In this document: positions 21,082 to 32,648 of the stretch, piece after piece
Position numbering within the stretch: the stretch's first letter is position 1
Layout of the letters: every line of letters starts with the position of its first letter
From: Secundilactobacillus yichangensis
GTDB taxonomy: Bacteria > Bacillota > Bacilli > Lactobacillales > Lactobacillaceae
Assembly: GCF_016861565.1 (NCBI RefSeq)
Contig: NZ_BOLK01000003.1
Location: forward strand, 179,233-243,232
DNA length: 64,000 bases
Direction: 5' to 3'
Notes under the pieces: generated by a model
Seen by the model: only the letters and a program-made list of their open reading frames with translations
Told to the model about the DNA's origin: nothing
The model's database searches: none
Position numbers and translations under genes: made by a program

Positions 21082-21118
21082 ATAGGATCTACCGAGTAAC
21101 TCGGCAGATTTACCAAAT

Positions 21119-24100
21119 TTACTTAGCTTCCTCTTCCTTCATCCGGCGTTCTAGCTCATTAATTGAGTAGACACCATCAGTGGAGGATCCGCCAACTTCC
21201 TTTGGCTTGATCTTACGGTAGTTAGGCATCCCAGTACCAGCTGGAATGATCTTACCAATAATAACGTTCTCTTTAAGACCGACTAATGGATCGTTCTTAC
21301 CGCGAATAGCAGCATCGGTCAATACACGAGTTGTTTCCTGGAATGACGCAGCTGACAAGAAACTGTTCGTTTCAAGGGCAGCCTTAGTAATACCAAGGAT
21401 AACTGGTCGTGCAGTGGCTGGTGTACCACCGGTAATCAAGGTCTTGTAGTTATGATCACGGAAGTCATCGATATCCATCAGGGTACCAGGTAAGACATCA
21501 GTGTCACCTGGATCCATGATACGTACCTTACGGAGCATTTGACGAACCATGATCTCAACGTGCTTGTCCAAGACAGCCACACCTTGCATCCGGTAAGTCT
21601 TTTGAACTTCGCTTAACAGGTAGTTTTCAGTAGAAAGAACATCACGAACCCGAATCAGTTCCTTAGGATCAACTGACCCTTCGTTCAGAGCAGCACCACG
21701 GTGTACGAAGTCGCCTTCGGTTACCTTCAGTTGAGCTGTAATAGGAAGTGTGTAGCTTCTTGTATCAGCTTCACCCTTAATGGTGATTTCCTTCGTCCGT
21801 TCTGCTGGGTTTTCTTCGATAGATTCAACCGTACCAGTAACTTCTGTGATCTCAGCTTTACCTTTAGGGTTCCGAGATTCAAAAATTTCTTGAACACGAG
21901 GAAGCCCTTGGGTAATATCTTCGTTTCCGGCAACACCACCGGTATGGAAGTTACGCATGGTCAATTGAGTACCAGGTTCACCGATTGACTGAGCAGCAAC
22001 AGTACCAACTGCTTCACCAACTTCAACTTGGTCCCCAGTAGCCATGTTACGGCCGTAGCAACGTTCGCAAACCCCGTGAGAGGTGTTGCAAGTGAAGACG
22101 GAACGAATCGTAACGGATTCGATGCCGGCATCAACGATCCGTTGAGCAGTGGTCTCATCGATCATCTTGTTAGCACCGATAATAACTTCGCCAGTCTTAG
22201 GATCATTAACGGTCTTCATCGTATAACGACCTAACATCCGGTCGTACAATGGTTCGATCATTTCGTTACCATTCTTGATAGCGCTGATGGTCAAACCACG
22301 ATCAGTACCACAGTCTTCTTCACGGACGATAACGTCTTGAGCCACATCAACCAGACGACGGGTTAAGTAACCTGAGTTGGCAGTCTTCAAGGCAGTATCG
22401 GTCATACCTTTACGGGCACCATGGGTAGAAATAAACATTTCCAAAACAGATAGGCCTTCACGGAAGTTTGCGGTGATCGGCAATTCCATGATTTCACCGT
22501 TAGGAGCGGCCATCAAGCCACGCATACCGGCAAGTTGCGTAAAGTTAGAAATGTTACCACGGGCACCAGAATCACTCATCATGTAAATTGGGTTTTGCGG
22601 ATCGAAGTTATGGATCAGCTTATCTTGTAAGGTATCCTTAGCATCGTTCCAAATCCCAATAACACGTTCGTAACGTTCGTGATCGGTAATCAAACCACGA
22701 CGGAACTGTTTAGTGACAGTGGCCACTTGTTTGTGGGCTTCGTCAATGATTTCTGGCTTATCAGGAACTTCGGTAACGTCAACGATTCCGACGGTTAAGC
22801 CAGATTGAGTTGATTCGTCGTAACCCAAGTCCTTCATCCGGTCAAGCAGCAATGACGTTTCAGTCACTTTATACTTCTTATAAACTTCAGCAATAATGTC
22901 ACTCAGGAAGCCCTTCTTAAATGGCTTAACCAGTTCGGCATCCTTGAGGTAATCATGAATATCTTCACCCTTATCCAAGAAATACTTATCTGGCACGTAG
23001 CCGTTCAAGTTGGTATCCGTTGGTTCATTCAAGTATGGGAATGATTGTGGCAAAATACCGTTGAAGATCAGCTTACCAACACTGGTAACCATGATCTTGC
23101 TCTTTTGTTCGTCAGTGAAAGGCTTGCCCTTCAAAGAGCTGGTTTGAATACCAACACGTGAGTGCCAGTGAACTAACCCGTTACGGTATGCAAGTACCGC
23201 TTCGTTAGCATCTTTAAAGATCATGCCTTCGCCTTCACGACCGGATTCTTCCAAGGTCAGGTAGTAGTTACCGATAACCATATCTTGTGAAGGTGTAACA
23301 ACTGGTTTCCCATCCTTAGGTGCCAGGATATGGTGGGCAGCAAGCATCAGCAAACGAGCTTCAGCTTGGGCTTCATCAGATAGCGGCACGTGAATGGCCA
23401 TTTGGTCACCATCGAAATCGGCGTTGTAAGCTTCACAGGCCAATGGGTGCAACCGCATTGACTTACCGCTTACCAGCACTGGTTCGAAGGCTTGAATACC
23501 CAAACGGTGAAGTGTAGGTGCCCGGTTCAGGAGCACTGGGTGTTCTTTGATAACATCTTCCAGAACACTGTAAACATCTTCATCTTCACGGTCAATCTTA
23601 CGCTTAGCGTTCTTAATGTTAGAAGCTAACCCGCGGCTAACTAATTCCTTCATAATGAACGGCTTGAAGAGTTCCATTGCCATTGGCACTGGCAGGCCCA
23701 TTTGGTTCATCCGTAATGAAGGACCCACATCAATAACAGAACGGCCTGAGTAGTCAACACGCTTACCCAGTAAGTTTTGACGGAACCGGCCTTGCTTCCC
23801 TTTCAGCATGTGTGAAAGAGACTTCAATGGACGGTTACCAGGACCAGCAACTGGACGGCCACGACGACCGTTATCGATCAAAGCATCAACGGCTTCTTGC
23901 AGCATCCGTTTTTCGTTTTGAACGATGATACCAGGTGCATGAAGGTCTAACAAACGCTTCAGACGGTTGTTACGGTTGATAACCCGACGGTACAAATCGT
24001 TCAAGTCAGAAGTGGCGAAACGGCCACCTTCCAATTGAACCATTGGCCGTAAGTCAGGTGGAATGACCGGAATCGTATCCATGACCATCCACTCCGGCTT

Positions 24101-24763
24101 GTTACCAGAGGTGACGAAGGCTTCCAGAATGTCCAAACGACGAACGGCACGCGTCCGCTTTTGACCAGTGGCTTCCTTCAAAGCTTCCTTTAATTCTGAA
24201 ACTTCTTTATCCAAATCAACGTCGCGGAGTAACTTCTTAATGGCTTCAGCACCCATTTCAGCTGTGAATCCATTACCGTACTCTGCTTTCTTTTCACGAT
24301 ATTCACGTTCAGAAAGCAACTGCTTCTTTTCAAGCGGTGTGTTACCTGGTTCAAGCACAACGTATGAAGCAAAGTAGATGATTTCTTCAAGTGAGCGTGG
24401 GCTCATGTCCAGCACAAGGCCCATCCGGCTTGGGATACCCTTAAAGTACCAGATGTGTGTTACTGGAGCTGCTAATTCAATGTGTCCCATACGTTCACGA
24501 CGAACCTTTGAACGGGTAACTTCAACGCCGCAACGGTCACAAACAACACCCTTGTAACGAATCCGCTTGTACTTACCACAAGCACATTCCCAATCTTTGG
24601 TTGGGCCAAAGATACGTTCATCGAATAGTCCGTCTTTTTCTGGCTTTAGAGTTCGGTAGTTGATGGTTTCTGGCTTCTTAACTTCACCATATGACCAGCT
24701 CCGAATCTTGTCAGGCGATGCAAGTCCAATTTGCATGCTTTCGAACTTATTGACATCGACCAA
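21119..24763 (-). CDS. rpoC: DNA-directed RNA polymerase beta' subunit
   Basis: 1214 residues. The zinc-binding [20 protein letters not shown] segment is near residue 60, the catalytic magnesium site NADFDGDQM near residue 450, and the trigger loop/bridge region follows. The start is TTG ([10 protein letters not shown] follows), set by AGGGAGG. It lies 19 bases after rpoB. Confidence 0.98.
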   Translation of the reverse strand: MVDVNKFESMQIGLASPDKIRSWSYGEVKKPETINYRTLKPEKDGLFDERIFGPTKDWECACGKYKRIRYKGVVCDRCGVEVTRSKVRRERMGHIELAAPVTHIWYFKGIPSRMGLVLDMSPRSLEEIIYFASYVVLEPGNTPLEKKQLLSEREYREKKAEYGNGFTAEMGAEAIKKLLRDVDLDKEVSELKEALKEATGQKRTRAVRRLDILEAFVTSGNKPEWMVMDTIPVIPPDLRPMVQLEGGRFATSDLNDLYRRVINRNNRLKRLLDLHAPGIIVQNEKRMLQEAVDALIDNGRRGRPVAGPGNRPLKSLSHMLKGKQGRFRQNLLGKRVDYSGRSVIDVGPSLRMNQMGLPVPMAMELFKPFIMKELVSRGLASNIKNAKRKIDREDEDVYSVLEDVIKEHPVLLNRAPTLHRLGIQAFEPVLVSGKSMRLHPLACEAYNADFDGDQMAIHVPLSDEAQAEARLLMLAAHHILAPKDGKPVVTPSQDMVIGNYYLTLEESGREGEGMIFKDANEAVLAYRNGLVHWHSRVGIQTSSLKGKPFTDEQKSKIMVTSVGKLIFNGILPQSFPYLNEPTDTNLNGYVPDKYFLDKGEDIHDYLKDAELVKPFKKGFLSDIIAEVYKKYKVTETSLLLDRMKDLGYDESTQSGLTVGIVDVTEVPDKPEIIDEAHKQVATVTKQFRRGLITDHERYERVIGIWNDAKDTLQDKLIHNFDPQNPIYMMSDSGARGNISNFTQLAGMRGLMAAPNGEIMELPITANFREGLSVLEMFISTHGARKGMTDTALKTANSGYLTRRLVDVAQDVIVREEDCGTDRGLTISAIKNGNEMIEPLYDRMLGRYTMKTVNDPKTGEVIIGANKMIDETTAQRIVDAGIESVTIRSVFTCNTSHGVCERCYGRNMATGDQVEVGEAVGTVAAQSIGEPGTQLTMRNFHTGGVAGNEDITQGLPRVQEIFESRNPKGKAEITEVTGTVESIEENPAERTKEITIKGEADTRSYTLPITAQLKVTEGDFVHRGAALNEGSVDPKELIRVRDVLSTENYLLSEVQKTYRMQGVAVLDKHVEIMVRQMLRKVRIMDPGDTDVLPGTLMDIDDFRDHNYKTLITGGTPATARPVILGITKAALETNSFLSAASFQETTRVLTDAAIRGKNDPLVGLKENVIIGKIIPAGTGMPNYRKIKPKEVGGSSTDGVYSINELERRMKEEEAK

Positions 24764-24782
24764 TGGATCGACCTCCCTTTAA

Positions 24783-27700
24783 TTAATCCTTAGCGTTAGT
24801 GTCAGCTTCATCTTTGTTAGCTGCTGCTTCTTTAGCTGCAGTAGCTTTCTTTTGTTCTTCTTGTTGTTCCGCGAACTTACTCAAAGCGTCAACGTTAACA
24901 ACGTCATCGTCTTCGTCGTCCATATCGCGCAACTCGATTTCCTTGTTATCAGCGCCAAGAACTTTCATGTCCAGTCCCAGTGATTGTAATTCCTTAACCA
25001 GCACACGGAAGGATTCAGGAACACCTGGCTTAGGAATTGGTTCGCCCTTAACAATGGCTTCGTAAGTCTTAACACGACCAACAACGTCATCTGACTTGTA
25101 AGTCAAGATTTCTTGCAGTGTGTATGCAGCACCATAAGCTTCAAGTGCCCAAACTTCCATTTCACCAAACCGTTGACCACCAAATTGTGCTTTACCACCA
25201 AGCGGTTGTTGAGTAACTAATGAGTAAGGTCCGATTGAACGAGCATGAATCTTATCGTCAACCATGTGGGCCAGCTTCATGTAGTGCATAACCCCAACAG
25301 CAATTCGTTTGTCAAATGGTTCACCAGTACGGCCGTCATAGACAACGGACTTGGCGTCGTCAGCCATACCAGCTTCCTTAACAGCAGCCCAGATATCTTC
25401 ATCACGGGCACCATCAAAGACAGGGGTAGAAATGTGAATGCCAAGGTTACGAGCAGCCATTCCTAAATGCAACTCGAGCACTTGCCCGATGTTCATACGG
25501 GAAGGCACACCCATTGGGCTCAGCATGATATCGATTGGGGTACCATCTGGCATATATGGCATATCTTCTTGAGGGATAACAACGGAAACAGTCCCTTTGT
25601 TACCATGACGACCGGACATTTTGTCACCAACCTGCAGCTTACGCTTTTGGGCGATGTAGACACGAACCATCATGTTAACACCTGGTGATAATTCGTCACC
25701 GTTTTCACGGGTAAAGATCCGGACGTTTTGAATGATACCGCCGCCGCCATGAGGCACCTTAAGTGAGGTATCACGAACTTCACGAGCCTTTTCACCAAAG
25801 ATCGCGTGAAGCAAACGTTCCTCAGCTGATAATTCAGTGACACCCTTAGGCGTTACCTTACCAACTAAGATGTCACCATCATGGACTTCAGCACCGATCC
25901 GGATAATTCCTTCTTCGTCAAGGTTCTTAAGTGCATCTTCCCCAACGTTAGGAATTTCACGGGTGATTTCTTCAGGTCCAAGCTTCGTATCACGGGCTTC
26001 TGATTCGTACTCTTCAATATGAATTGAAGTGTAGACATCTTCAGTCACTAACCGTTCGCTAATCGCGATGGCATCTTCGAAGTTATATCCTTGCCAAGTC
26101 ATGAAGGCAACTAATGGGTTTTGGCCTAATGCCAATTCGCCATCTTCCATTGATGGTCCGTCAGCCAACACTTCGTCTGGGTCAACTTTGTCGCCGACCT
26201 TAACGATTGGACGTTGGTTGTAGTTCTTACCACCGTTAGAACGTTGGAACTTCATTAACTTGTAAGAGTCTAATGCACCGTCTTCGCGACGAACGCGAAT
26301 CTCACGGGCATCAACGTATTCAACTGTCCCTGGCTGCTTGCAAAGTAAGGCAACACCGGAATCATGGGCAGCTTTATATTCGATACCAGTACCGATCAAT
26401 GGGGCGTGAGGGTCAAGCAAAGGAACGGCCTGACGCATCATGTTGGCACCCATCAGCGCACGGTTAGAGTCATCGTTTTCCAAGAAAGGAATGCAGGCCG
26501 TAGCGACCGACACAACTTGCTTAGGCGAAACGTCCATGTAGTCGACGTTATTGATGCTGGTTTCAATGTTTTCTGATTTTGCACGGGCCATAACCACATC
26601 GTTAACGAATGAACCGTCATCGTTTAATGGTGAGTTAGCTTGTGCAACAACGTAGTTATCTTCTTCATCGGCAGTCAGGTAATCGATCTTGTCAGTAACC
26701 TTATGAGTCGTCCATGAAACACGGCGGTATGGCGTTTCGATAAAGCCATACTTGTTGATCCGGGCATAACTGGAAAGACTGTTGATCAAACCAATGTTAG
26801 GACCTTCAGGCGTTTCAATTGGGCACATCCGACCATAATGAGTATAGTGAACGTCACGAACTTCATAACCGGCACGATCACGAGTCAAACCACCAGGTCC
26901 AAGGGCTGAAAGACGACGCTTATGCGTTAATTCACCCAGTGGGTTGGTTTGATCCATGAATTGTGAAAGCTGTGATGAACCGAAGAATTCTTTGATCGAG
27001 GCAACAACTGGTCGAATGTTGATCAATTGCTGTGGTGTAACGGTCGAAGCATCCTGAATCGACATCCGTTCGCGAACGACCCGTTCCATCCGGGATAAAC
27101 CGATCCGGAACTGGTTCTGCAGTAATTCACCAACAGAACGAATCCGACGGTTACCCAAGTGATCGATATCATCGGTTGAGCCAATGCCTTCTTGTAAATC
27201 AAAGAAGTAGTTAACTGCAGCCAAAATATCAGCGGGTTTGATGTGCTTCCACTTCAAATCAATGTGACCATTACCGATCACTGGAATCGCACGTTCTGGA
27301 TCGTCAGGTGACTGCACCATGATGGTCTGGAGCGTGACTGGTTCAGTGACTACCGCTTCGTCTGAAGGCGTATAAGTTACCGTCTTGAAATCATCGCGGT
27401 CAAGGTATGGCGTTAAGGTCTTCAAACGATCCTTGTCGATCACGTCGCCCTTTTGTGCCAAAACTTCACCAGTATCTGGATCTGCTAAAGTTTCAGCCAA
27501 TGTCAAACCAAGCAGCCGGTTCTTTAAGACCAGCTTCTTGTTTGTCTTATAACGGCCAACGGGAGCCATATCGTAACGCTTAGGATCGAAGAAACGAGCT
27601 GTCAGTAAGCTCCGTGATGAGTCAGCAGTCTTAGGTTCACCCGGACGTAGACGTTCGTAGATGTCCTTTAAGGCTTCTTCAACACGTGAATCTTCGCTGT

Positions 27701-28382
27701 TTTTGTGAACATCCTTTTCCAAGGTTGACATCAAGCTGTCGTTATCACCATACATTTTGATGATTTCGTCATCGGAACCGAAGCCTAAAGCCCGAACGAG
27801 TTCAGTCATTGGAATCTTACGAGTCCGGTCGATCCGAACGTAAGACAAGCCCTTAGCATCAGTTTCAAATTCCAGCCATGCACCCCGGTTAGGAATGACA
27901 GTGGCACCGTAGATTGTGCGGCCGTTCTTGTCAGTATCTTTATTGTAATAAACGCCAGGGGAACGGACTAATTGAGAAACGATAACCCGTTCGGCACCGT
28001 TAATAATAAACGTTCCCTGTTCCGTCATCAGTGGAAAATCGCCGAAGAAAACATCTTGGGATTTAATTTCACCAGTCTCATGATTGGTTAACCGTAAAGT
28101 GACATGTAATGGTGCCGAGAAGTTGGCATCGTGCTCTCTTGCTTCGTCAACGGTATATTTTGGTTCCAGTAACTGGTAATCAACGAACTCTAATGAAAGA
28201 TTTCCCTGAAAGTCTTCGATGGGCATAATGTCATCGAACATATCCTTCAGGCCTTCATCTAGAAACCACTGGTAAGAATTCTTTTGGATCTCAATCAAGT
28301 TAGGAAGATCCAAAACTTCCTTAATCCGTGCGTAGCTTCGTCGGGTCCGGTGCTTGCCATATTTAACCAAGTGTCCTGCCAA
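24783..28382 (-). CDS. rpoB: DNA-directed RNA polymerase beta subunit
   Basis: About 1199 residues. The rifampicin-binding region ([20 protein letters not shown]) and the GHNGKGT-type active-site segment [15 protein letters not shown] are intact, and the acidic C-terminal tail is typical of lactobacilli. I choose the TTG at 28382 ([19 protein letters not shown]); the GTG three codons upstream is part of the GAGAGGTGA ribosome site. It is transcribed with rpoC from a leader of about 200 bases that contains an intrinsic terminator. Confidence 0.97.
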   Translation of the reverse strand: MAGHLVKYGKHRTRRSYARIKEVLDLPNLIEIQKNSYQWFLDEGLKDMFDDIMPIEDFQGNLSLEFVDYQLLEPKYTVDEAREHDANFSAPLHVTLRLTNHETGEIKSQDVFFGDFPLMTEQGTFIINGAERVIVSQLVRSPGVYYNKDTDKNGRTIYGATVIPNRGAWLEFETDAKGLSYVRIDRTRKIPMTELVRALGFGSDDEIIKMYGDNDSLMSTLEKDVHKNSEDSRVEEALKDIYERLRPGEPKTADSSRSLLTARFFDPKRYDMAPVGRYKTNKKLVLKNRLLGLTLAETLADPDTGEVLAQKGDVIDKDRLKTLTPYLDRDDFKTVTYTPSDEAVVTEPVTLQTIMVQSPDDPERAIPVIGNGHIDLKWKHIKPADILAAVNYFFDLQEGIGSTDDIDHLGNRRIRSVGELLQNQFRIGLSRMERVVRERMSIQDASTVTPQQLINIRPVVASIKEFFGSSQLSQFMDQTNPLGELTHKRRLSALGPGGLTRDRAGYEVRDVHYTHYGRMCPIETPEGPNIGLINSLSSYARINKYGFIETPYRRVSWTTHKVTDKIDYLTADEEDNYVVAQANSPLNDDGSFVNDVVMARAKSENIETSINNVDYMDVSPKQVVSVATACIPFLENDDSNRALMGANMMRQAVPLLDPHAPLIGTGIEYKAAHDSGVALLCKQPGTVEYVDAREIRVRREDGALDSYKLMKFQRSNGGKNYNQRPIVKVGDKVDPDEVLADGPSMEDGELALGQNPLVAFMTWQGYNFEDAIAISERLVTEDVYTSIHIEEYESEARDTKLGPEEITREIPNVGEDALKNLDEEGIIRIGAEVHDGDILVGKVTPKGVTELSAEERLLHAIFGEKAREVRDTSLKVPHGGGGIIQNVRIFTRENGDELSPGVNMMVRVYIAQKRKLQVGDKMSGRHGNKGTVSVVIPQEDMPYMPDGTPIDIMLSPMGVPSRMNIGQVLELHLGMAARNLGIHISTPVFDGARDEDIWAAVKEAGMADDAKSVVYDGRTGEPFDKRIAVGVMHYMKLAHMVDDKIHARSIGPYSLVTQQPLGGKAQFGGQRFGEMEVWALEAYGAAYTLQEILTYKSDDVVGRVKTYEAIVKGEPIPKPGVPESFRVLVKELQSLGLDMKVLGADNKEIELRDMDDEDDDVVNVDALSKFAEQQEEQKKATAAKEAAANKDEADTNAKD

Positions 28383-28443
28383 GTTGTTCACCTCTCCATT
28401 TTATTCAGCGGACCGAAACCAATATTACAGTTTGATTACATTT

Positions 28444-28560
28444 TCAATGAAAACGTATTCTCACCGGTTTTTTGGCAAAAAAAATCCAAAAATAAGAAAT
28501 CTCGTTCTTACTTTTGGTTTTTATGAGAGGCGCTACGGACAATATATCGCAACGACTCAT
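28444..28560 (-). other. Candidate 38-codon upstream reading frame in the rpoB leader
   Basis: An ATG about 22 bases after the predicted start point opens a 38-codon frame (MSRCDILSVAPLIKTKSK...) that runs through the leader terminator and ends with TGA 61 bases before rpoB. It lacks a convincing ribosome site, so translation is doubtful. If translated, ribosomes would disrupt the hairpin at 28486-28517. Confidence 0.25.
28477..28517 (-). terminator. Intrinsic terminator inside the rpoB leader (attenuator candidate)
   Basis: Minus-strand CCAAAAGTAAGAA pairs with TTCTTATTTTTGG (13 bp with one G-U), 6-base loop, then A and eight U. It lies about 65-105 bases after the rpoB start point and about 95 bases before the rpoB start codon. 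A leader RNA called the Lacto-rpoB motif is known upstream of rpoB in lactic acid bacteria; this may be part of it. Confidence 0.75.
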
Positions 28561-28587
28561 TTCAGTTCACAGTTACATACTGCAGAT

Positions 28588-28616
28588 AGTATACCTGCTA
28601 CTGATTAAGTTGTCAA
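28588..28616 (-). promoter_or_regulatory. Promoter of rpoBC
   Basis: Minus-strand TTGACA (28611-28616), exactly 17 bases, TATACT (28588-28593). Near-consensus sigma-A promoter. The -35 box abuts the stop of the upstream TetR gene. Confidence 0.85.
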
Positions 28617-28620
28617 ACAG

Positions 28621-29241
28621 TTAATGCCCATCAGACACTAACCCATGCGAAATTAAGTCTAATAATAGTCGAATATGGTCTTCCTGAGTCAGGCTGACAC
28701 CGCCGATTCGGTGAAACTTGCTGAATAGCGGACTTAAACTAGTGATGTAAAACTCCGCCGCTTCCTTCGGCTGAATATCCTGCCGCAGTTTAACATCCTC
28801 GCTCTTAAAGTAGTTTTCAATGGGCGTCACGTAGTCCGTCTGAAAAATCATGCCAAGCTGGCGCATGTTCTCCGGCTTCAGATCCACGAAACTTGAGTGG
28901 ATCACCGTGAAAATATCCCGCGGATGTGCATCCGTCAGCACCTGAGTAATTTTAACCAGCCGTTCTTCGGCCGAGATCGTCGAGCCCTGCTGATTGACGG
29001 CATCGATTCCCGCCTTGATTTCACTGCCAACCGTTTTGATCACCTGTAAGTAGATTACTTCTTTATCATCAAAGTGATGGTAAAGTGCCGGTTGAGTAAT
29101 CCCCACCGTTTTAGCGATATCACGAGTGGAAGTTCCCTGATAGCCCCGAGACAAAAAAAGGGTACGGGCAGCGTCTAAAATTGCTTGATGCGTCTTTTCT
29201 AATTGCACTTCTCGTTTCAAATCAACTACTATCCCTTCCAT
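28621..29241 (-). CDS. TetR/AcrR family transcriptional regulator
   Basis: 206 residues. The N-terminal helix-turn-helix (ILDAARTLFLSRGYQGTSTR followed by DIAKTVGITQPALYHHFDDK) is a clear TetR DNA-binding domain at about residues 17-62. The C-terminal ligand domain is not recognisable, so the target is unknown. ATG at 29241 has AGGACAGG upstream; a TTG seven codons later is possible. It stands alone on the minus strand between clpC and rpoB. Confidence 0.85.
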   Translation of the reverse strand: MEGIVVDLKREVQLEKTHQAILDAARTLFLSRGYQGTSTRDIAKTVGITQPALYHHFDDKEVIYLQVIKTVGSEIKAGIDAVNQQGSTISAEERLVKITQVLTDAHPRDIFTVIHSSFVDLKPENMRQLGMIFQTDYVTPIENYFKSEDVKLRQDIQPKEAAEFYITSLSPLFSKFHRIGGVSLTQEDHIRLLLDLISHGLVSDGH

Positions 29242-29315
29242 GGTACCTGTCCTAATCTGAATACCAGTTTAACACGAATCGCCATTTTGCGGAAACAAAG
29301 CCCATTTTCGCCACT

Positions 29316-29353
29316 AAAAAGCAGCCTGACCAATAACGATCAGACTGCTTTTA
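29316..29353 (-). terminator. Terminator of clpC
   Basis: Minus-strand AGCAGTCTGA pairs with TCAGGCTGCT around an 8-10 base loop, then UUUUU. It lies just after the clpC stop. Confidence 0.85.
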
Positions 29354-29366
29354 GAATAAACGCACA

Positions 29367-31856
29367 TTACTTGCTGCCAACGGTTTCGTTGGTTTTAGTT
29401 TCAACCTTTTTATCCGGCTGTTTAATGTTCAGCGTAATCTTGCCGTGGCTGGCACCCAAGGTCACCATGTTGCCAGCTTGAATCTCGCCGGACAGCATTG
29501 CTTCGCTCAAACGGTCTTCAACCTGGGTCTGTAATGCCCGCCGAATTGGCCGTGCACCATACTCAGGGTCAAAACCGGCGTCGGCAATCACGTCGATAGC
29601 AGCTGGTGTTACCTTGATGTTGATCCCTTGACCCTTCACGCGGTCGATCACCGTCTTGGCCATCAACTTCACAATTTGGTGGAGTTCTTTCTTCTTCAGA
29701 CTGTGGAAGATGACAACCTCATCGATCCGGTTCAGGAATTCTGGCCGGAAGCTTTGTTTCAGCGTCTCCCGAATGGTATTAGCCATTGCAGTGTAATCGC
29801 CGCTCTTATCTTCCGCGCCGAAGCCAACGGTCTTTTCGTCCCGCAGTCTAGTTGCACCCAAGTTGGAGGTCATGATCAAAATAGTGTTTCTGAAGTCAAC
29901 CTTACGGCCCTTAGAATCGGTCAGGTACCCATCATCTAGAACCTGCAGCAACAGGTTGAAGACGTCTGGATGAGCCTTTTCAACCTCATCAAAGAGAACA
30001 ACTGAATACGGTTTTTGACGAACCTTTTCAGTTAATTGGCCACCTTCGTCATACCCGACATAGCCTGGTGCGGAACCAATCAAACGACTGGTTGAGTACT
30101 TTTCCATGTACTCACTCATATCAACCCGGATCATGTTGTCTTCTGAACCAAACATTGCTTCAGCCAGCGCCTTAGCAAGTTCAGTCTTACCAACACCGGT
30201 AGGACCCAGGAACATAAATGAACCAATTGGCCGGTTGGGATCTTTCAAACCGGAACGGGCCCGCCGAATAGCTCTAGAAACTGCTGAAACCGCTTCTTCT
30301 TGGCCAACCACCCGTTTGTGCAGAATGCTTTCCAAGTTAACCAGCCGCTCTTGTTCAGTCCGGTTAAGCTGCGTCGTCGGCACCCCGGTCCATTCTGAAA
30401 CGACTTCGGCAACATCTTCGCCAGTCACGTTCAGATTGTACTTTGAACCAGATTCCGCTTGCTTTTCAGCCTTCTTATCCAGCTTATCCTTCAACGCAAT
30501 TTCCTGCTCACGAATCTTGGCAGCTTCTTCAAAACGCTGATCAAGAATGGCGGCCTCACGTTGATCAGACAAGTCTGACAATTTAGCTTCCTGCTTGGTC
30601 TGATTGTTAGGCTTATCCATCTGGCTGATACGCACTTTAGCGGCCGCTTCATCCATCAGATCAATGGCCTTATCAGGCAAATAACGGTCTGTGATGTAAC
30701 GGGTAGACAGCTTAACCGCCTGTTCCAATGCGTCATCAGTGATGTTTGCCTTGTGATGCTGCTCATAGCGGGGACGCAGGCCCTTCAGGATCTCAACGGT
30801 TTCATCTTCCGTCGGTTCGTTGACCTGCACGGTAGCAAACCGCCGTTCCAAAGCGGCGTCGGATTCAATGTACTTCTGGTATTCATCCAATGTCGTTGCA
30901 CCGATCGTTTGAAGTTCGCCACGTGCTAATGCTGGCTTCAAAATATTTGAGGCATCAATGGCACCTTCAGCACCACCGGCACCAATCAAAGTGTGCAATT
31001 CATCAATGAAGAGGATGACTTCCCCATCGTTGTAAATTTCTTCAATGACCTTCTTCAGACGGTCTTCGAATTCACCACGGTACTTGGTACCAGCAACTAA
31101 TGACCCCATATCCAAAGCCATCAGCCGCTTATTTTGCATGTCTTCAGGCACGTCGCCCTTAACGATCCGTTGTGCTAAGCCTTCAGCAATCGCCGTTTTA
31201 CCAACACCGGGTTCACCAATAAGGACCGGATTGTTCTTCGTCCGACGACTCAAAATCTGAATTACCCGACGAACTTCGTTATTCCGGCCAACCGTCGGAT
31301 CCATCCGGTCATCACGTGCTAACTGCGTCAAGTCACGGGCCAATGAATCCAGGGTAGGCGTTCCGCCCTGCTGTTTACGGCCACGTTGATTGCGCCGCTT
31401 ATCCTGGGTTTCAGTCACACCCAGTTTACGCAAAATAACCTTGCGTGCCTGAGCTAAATCAATGTTTAAATTCATCAAAATACGTGAGGAAAGAATCGTT
31501 TCATCACTCAGCAAAGCCAGCAATAAGTGTTCAGTCCCAATCTTAGTGGCACCGATCCGCTTGGCTTCCTCACCAGCTACGGACAGCATGTCCTTTGCCT
31601 TTGGTGAATATGGCAGATAAGTATCCTTATCAACGTTGCTTAAAGTGCCATAACCCGTGAAGCGTTCGATCTCTTCACGTACGTCATCTTCACTAATGGA
31701 AAATTGCTGTAAAACCTTGTTTGCAATCCCATTTTTCTCAATTGTGAGTGCTAAAAGTAAGTGCTCTGTGCCAACAGCTTGGTGCTTAAAGTACTTCGCC
31801 TGTTCTTGGGCTAATGCCAAGACGCTCTTTGCACTGGGGGTAAAAAGATTATCCAT
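29367..31856 (-). CDS. clpC: ATP-dependent Clp protease ATP-binding subunit ClpC
   Basis: 829-residue AAA+ unfoldase that feeds misfolded or tagged proteins to ClpP, helped by adaptors such as MecA. Two Clp-N repeats occupy residues 1-150. Walker A motifs GEPGVGKT (214-221) and GPTGVGKT (near 550) mark the two AAA modules, and a UVR-like linker ([20 protein letters not shown]) lies between them near residue 430. It is in an operon 17 bases downstream of ctsR, so it falls under CtsR heat-shock control. No mcsA or mcsB gene lies between, as usual in lactobacilli. Confidence 0.97.
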   Translation of the reverse strand: MDNLFTPSAKSVLALAQEQAKYFKHQAVGTEHLLLALTIEKNGIANKVLQQFSISEDDVREEIERFTGYGTLSNVDKDTYLPYSPKAKDMLSVAGEEAKRIGATKIGTEHLLLALLSDETILSSRILMNLNIDLAQARKVILRKLGVTETQDKRRNQRGRKQQGGTPTLDSLARDLTQLARDDRMDPTVGRNNEVRRVIQILSRRTKNNPVLIGEPGVGKTAIAEGLAQRIVKGDVPEDMQNKRLMALDMGSLVAGTKYRGEFEDRLKKVIEEIYNDGEVILFIDELHTLIGAGGAEGAIDASNILKPALARGELQTIGATTLDEYQKYIESDAALERRFATVQVNEPTEDETVEILKGLRPRYEQHHKANITDDALEQAVKLSTRYITDRYLPDKAIDLMDEAAAKVRISQMDKPNNQTKQEAKLSDLSDQREAAILDQRFEEAAKIREQEIALKDKLDKKAEKQAESGSKYNLNVTGEDVAEVVSEWTGVPTTQLNRTEQERLVNLESILHKRVVGQEEAVSAVSRAIRRARSGLKDPNRPIGSFMFLGPTGVGKTELAKALAEAMFGSEDNMIRVDMSEYMEKYSTSRLIGSAPGYVGYDEGGQLTEKVRQKPYSVVLFDEVEKAHPDVFNLLLQVLDDGYLTDSKGRKVDFRNTILIMTSNLGATRLRDEKTVGFGAEDKSGDYTAMANTIRETLKQSFRPEFLNRIDEVVIFHSLKKKELHQIVKLMAKTVIDRVKGQGINIKVTPAAIDVIADAGFDPEYGARPIRRALQTQVEDRLSEAMLSGEIQAGNMVTLGASHGKITLNIKQPDKKVETKTNETVGSK

Positions 31857-31873
31857 TTCAATTCCTCACTTTC

Positions 31874-32341
31874 TTAGCTCTCATAGCGTAGATGTTTCAA
31901 TATACTTACTAAAATACGCGCCCTCAAGCCGTTCTCTTCCGCACGGTTTTCCATTTGCAGGGTATCCTTACTCATGATCGTCAGAATGATATTAGCCTCT
32001 CTGCGGCCAATCACACCACTTTCGTAAAGTCCCTGAACTACGGCGTAACCATCACGTTGCCCAATCGAATCGCCGATGGTTTCAATCAGTGAATCTAACA
32101 CATCGGTATCATCTAATAAGTTGACCTTTTCGATTCGAATATAACCGCCACCGCCACGCTTACTCTCTACCAAATAACCGTTGGATAAAGTAAAGCGGGT
32201 TTTAATCACATAGTTGATTTGTGACGGCACCACATTGAACAAATCCGCAACTTCTGATCGGCGAATTTCCACGTGCTCTGTATCCGACAAAATCTCTTTG
32301 AGGTACTGCTCAATAATATCCGAGATATTCTGATTTTGCAC
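31874..32341 (-). CDS. ctsR: Transcriptional repressor of class III heat-shock genes CtsR
   Basis: 155-residue winged-helix repressor of clp genes. The opening QNQNISDIIEQYLKEIL, the FNVVPSQINYVIKTRF helix-turn-helix and the glycine-rich wing (SKRGGGGYIRI) that senses heat are present. The start is GTG at 32341 behind GGAGGGAG; upstream in-frame codons lie before this site and are not used. An operator overlaps its own promoter, so the ctsR-clpC operon is autoregulated. Confidence 0.95.
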   Translation of the reverse strand: MQNQNISDIIEQYLKEILSDTEHVEIRRSEVADLFNVVPSQINYVIKTRFTLSNGYLVESKRGGGGYIRIEKVNLLDDTDVLDSLIETIGDSIGQRDGYAVVQGLYESGVIGRREANIILTIMSKDTLQMENRAEENGLRARILVSILKHLRYES

Positions 32342-32375
32342 GCTACTCCCTCCATTCACCAACTTAACAATCATG

Positions 32376-32392
32376 TTTGACTAATGTTGACT
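32376..32392 (-). promoter_or_regulatory. CtsR operator
   Basis: Minus-strand AGTCAAC-ATT-AGTCAAA matches the CtsR tandem heptad (RGTCAAA-N3-RGTCAAA) with one base different. It covers the predicted start point of ctsR, a repressor position. Confidence 0.85.
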
Positions 32393-32395
32393 TTC

Positions 32396-32424
32396 ATTAT
32401 ACGAATGTTTGGTGAAATTGCAAA
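32396..32424 (-). promoter_or_regulatory. Promoter of ctsR-clpC
   Basis: Minus-strand TTTGCA (32419-32424), 17 bases, perfect TATAAT (32396-32401). Confidence 0.8.
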
Positions 32425-32463
32425 GGTTTATACTTTAATTTATCGCCCAAAATGCCAAATTTA

Positions 32464-32492
32464 TTTGAATCGAAAAAGTTTCTTCCTATAAT
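32464..32492 (+). promoter_or_regulatory. Plus-strand promoter-like site with no gene downstream
   Basis: TTTGAA (32464-32469), 17 bases, perfect TATAAT (32487-32492) on the plus strand. The only element downstream is the hairpin at 32566-32612, so a short RNA of about 115 bases is possible. Confidence 0.35.
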
Positions 32493-32565
32493 AAAGGCCT
32501 TTCACACCTAATATCCGAGATTTTGGATGATTAAATGTACATCTTCATTATAAAGCATTCGTCAA

Positions 32566-32612
32566 TAAAACCACACCGATAAGGGGTAAAATTCATCATC
32601 AGTGTGGTTTTA
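32566..32612. terminator. Terminator after the M20 dipeptidase gene
   Basis: AAAACCACAC pairs with GTGTGGTTTT, extended by short matching flanks, with a loop of about 20 bases. The U-rich ends work for minus-strand transcripts and possibly for a plus-strand RNA. Confidence 0.7.
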
Positions 32613-32648
32613 AAAGGTTATTATTATCGTTTTGTTAGACCAACCATT

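Noticed and set aside
28447..28462. cre-like sequence ATGAAAACGTATTCTC in the rpoB leader
   Set aside because: One mismatch to the loose consensus, far downstream of the promoter and inside an AT-rich leader; catabolite control of rpoB has no support.
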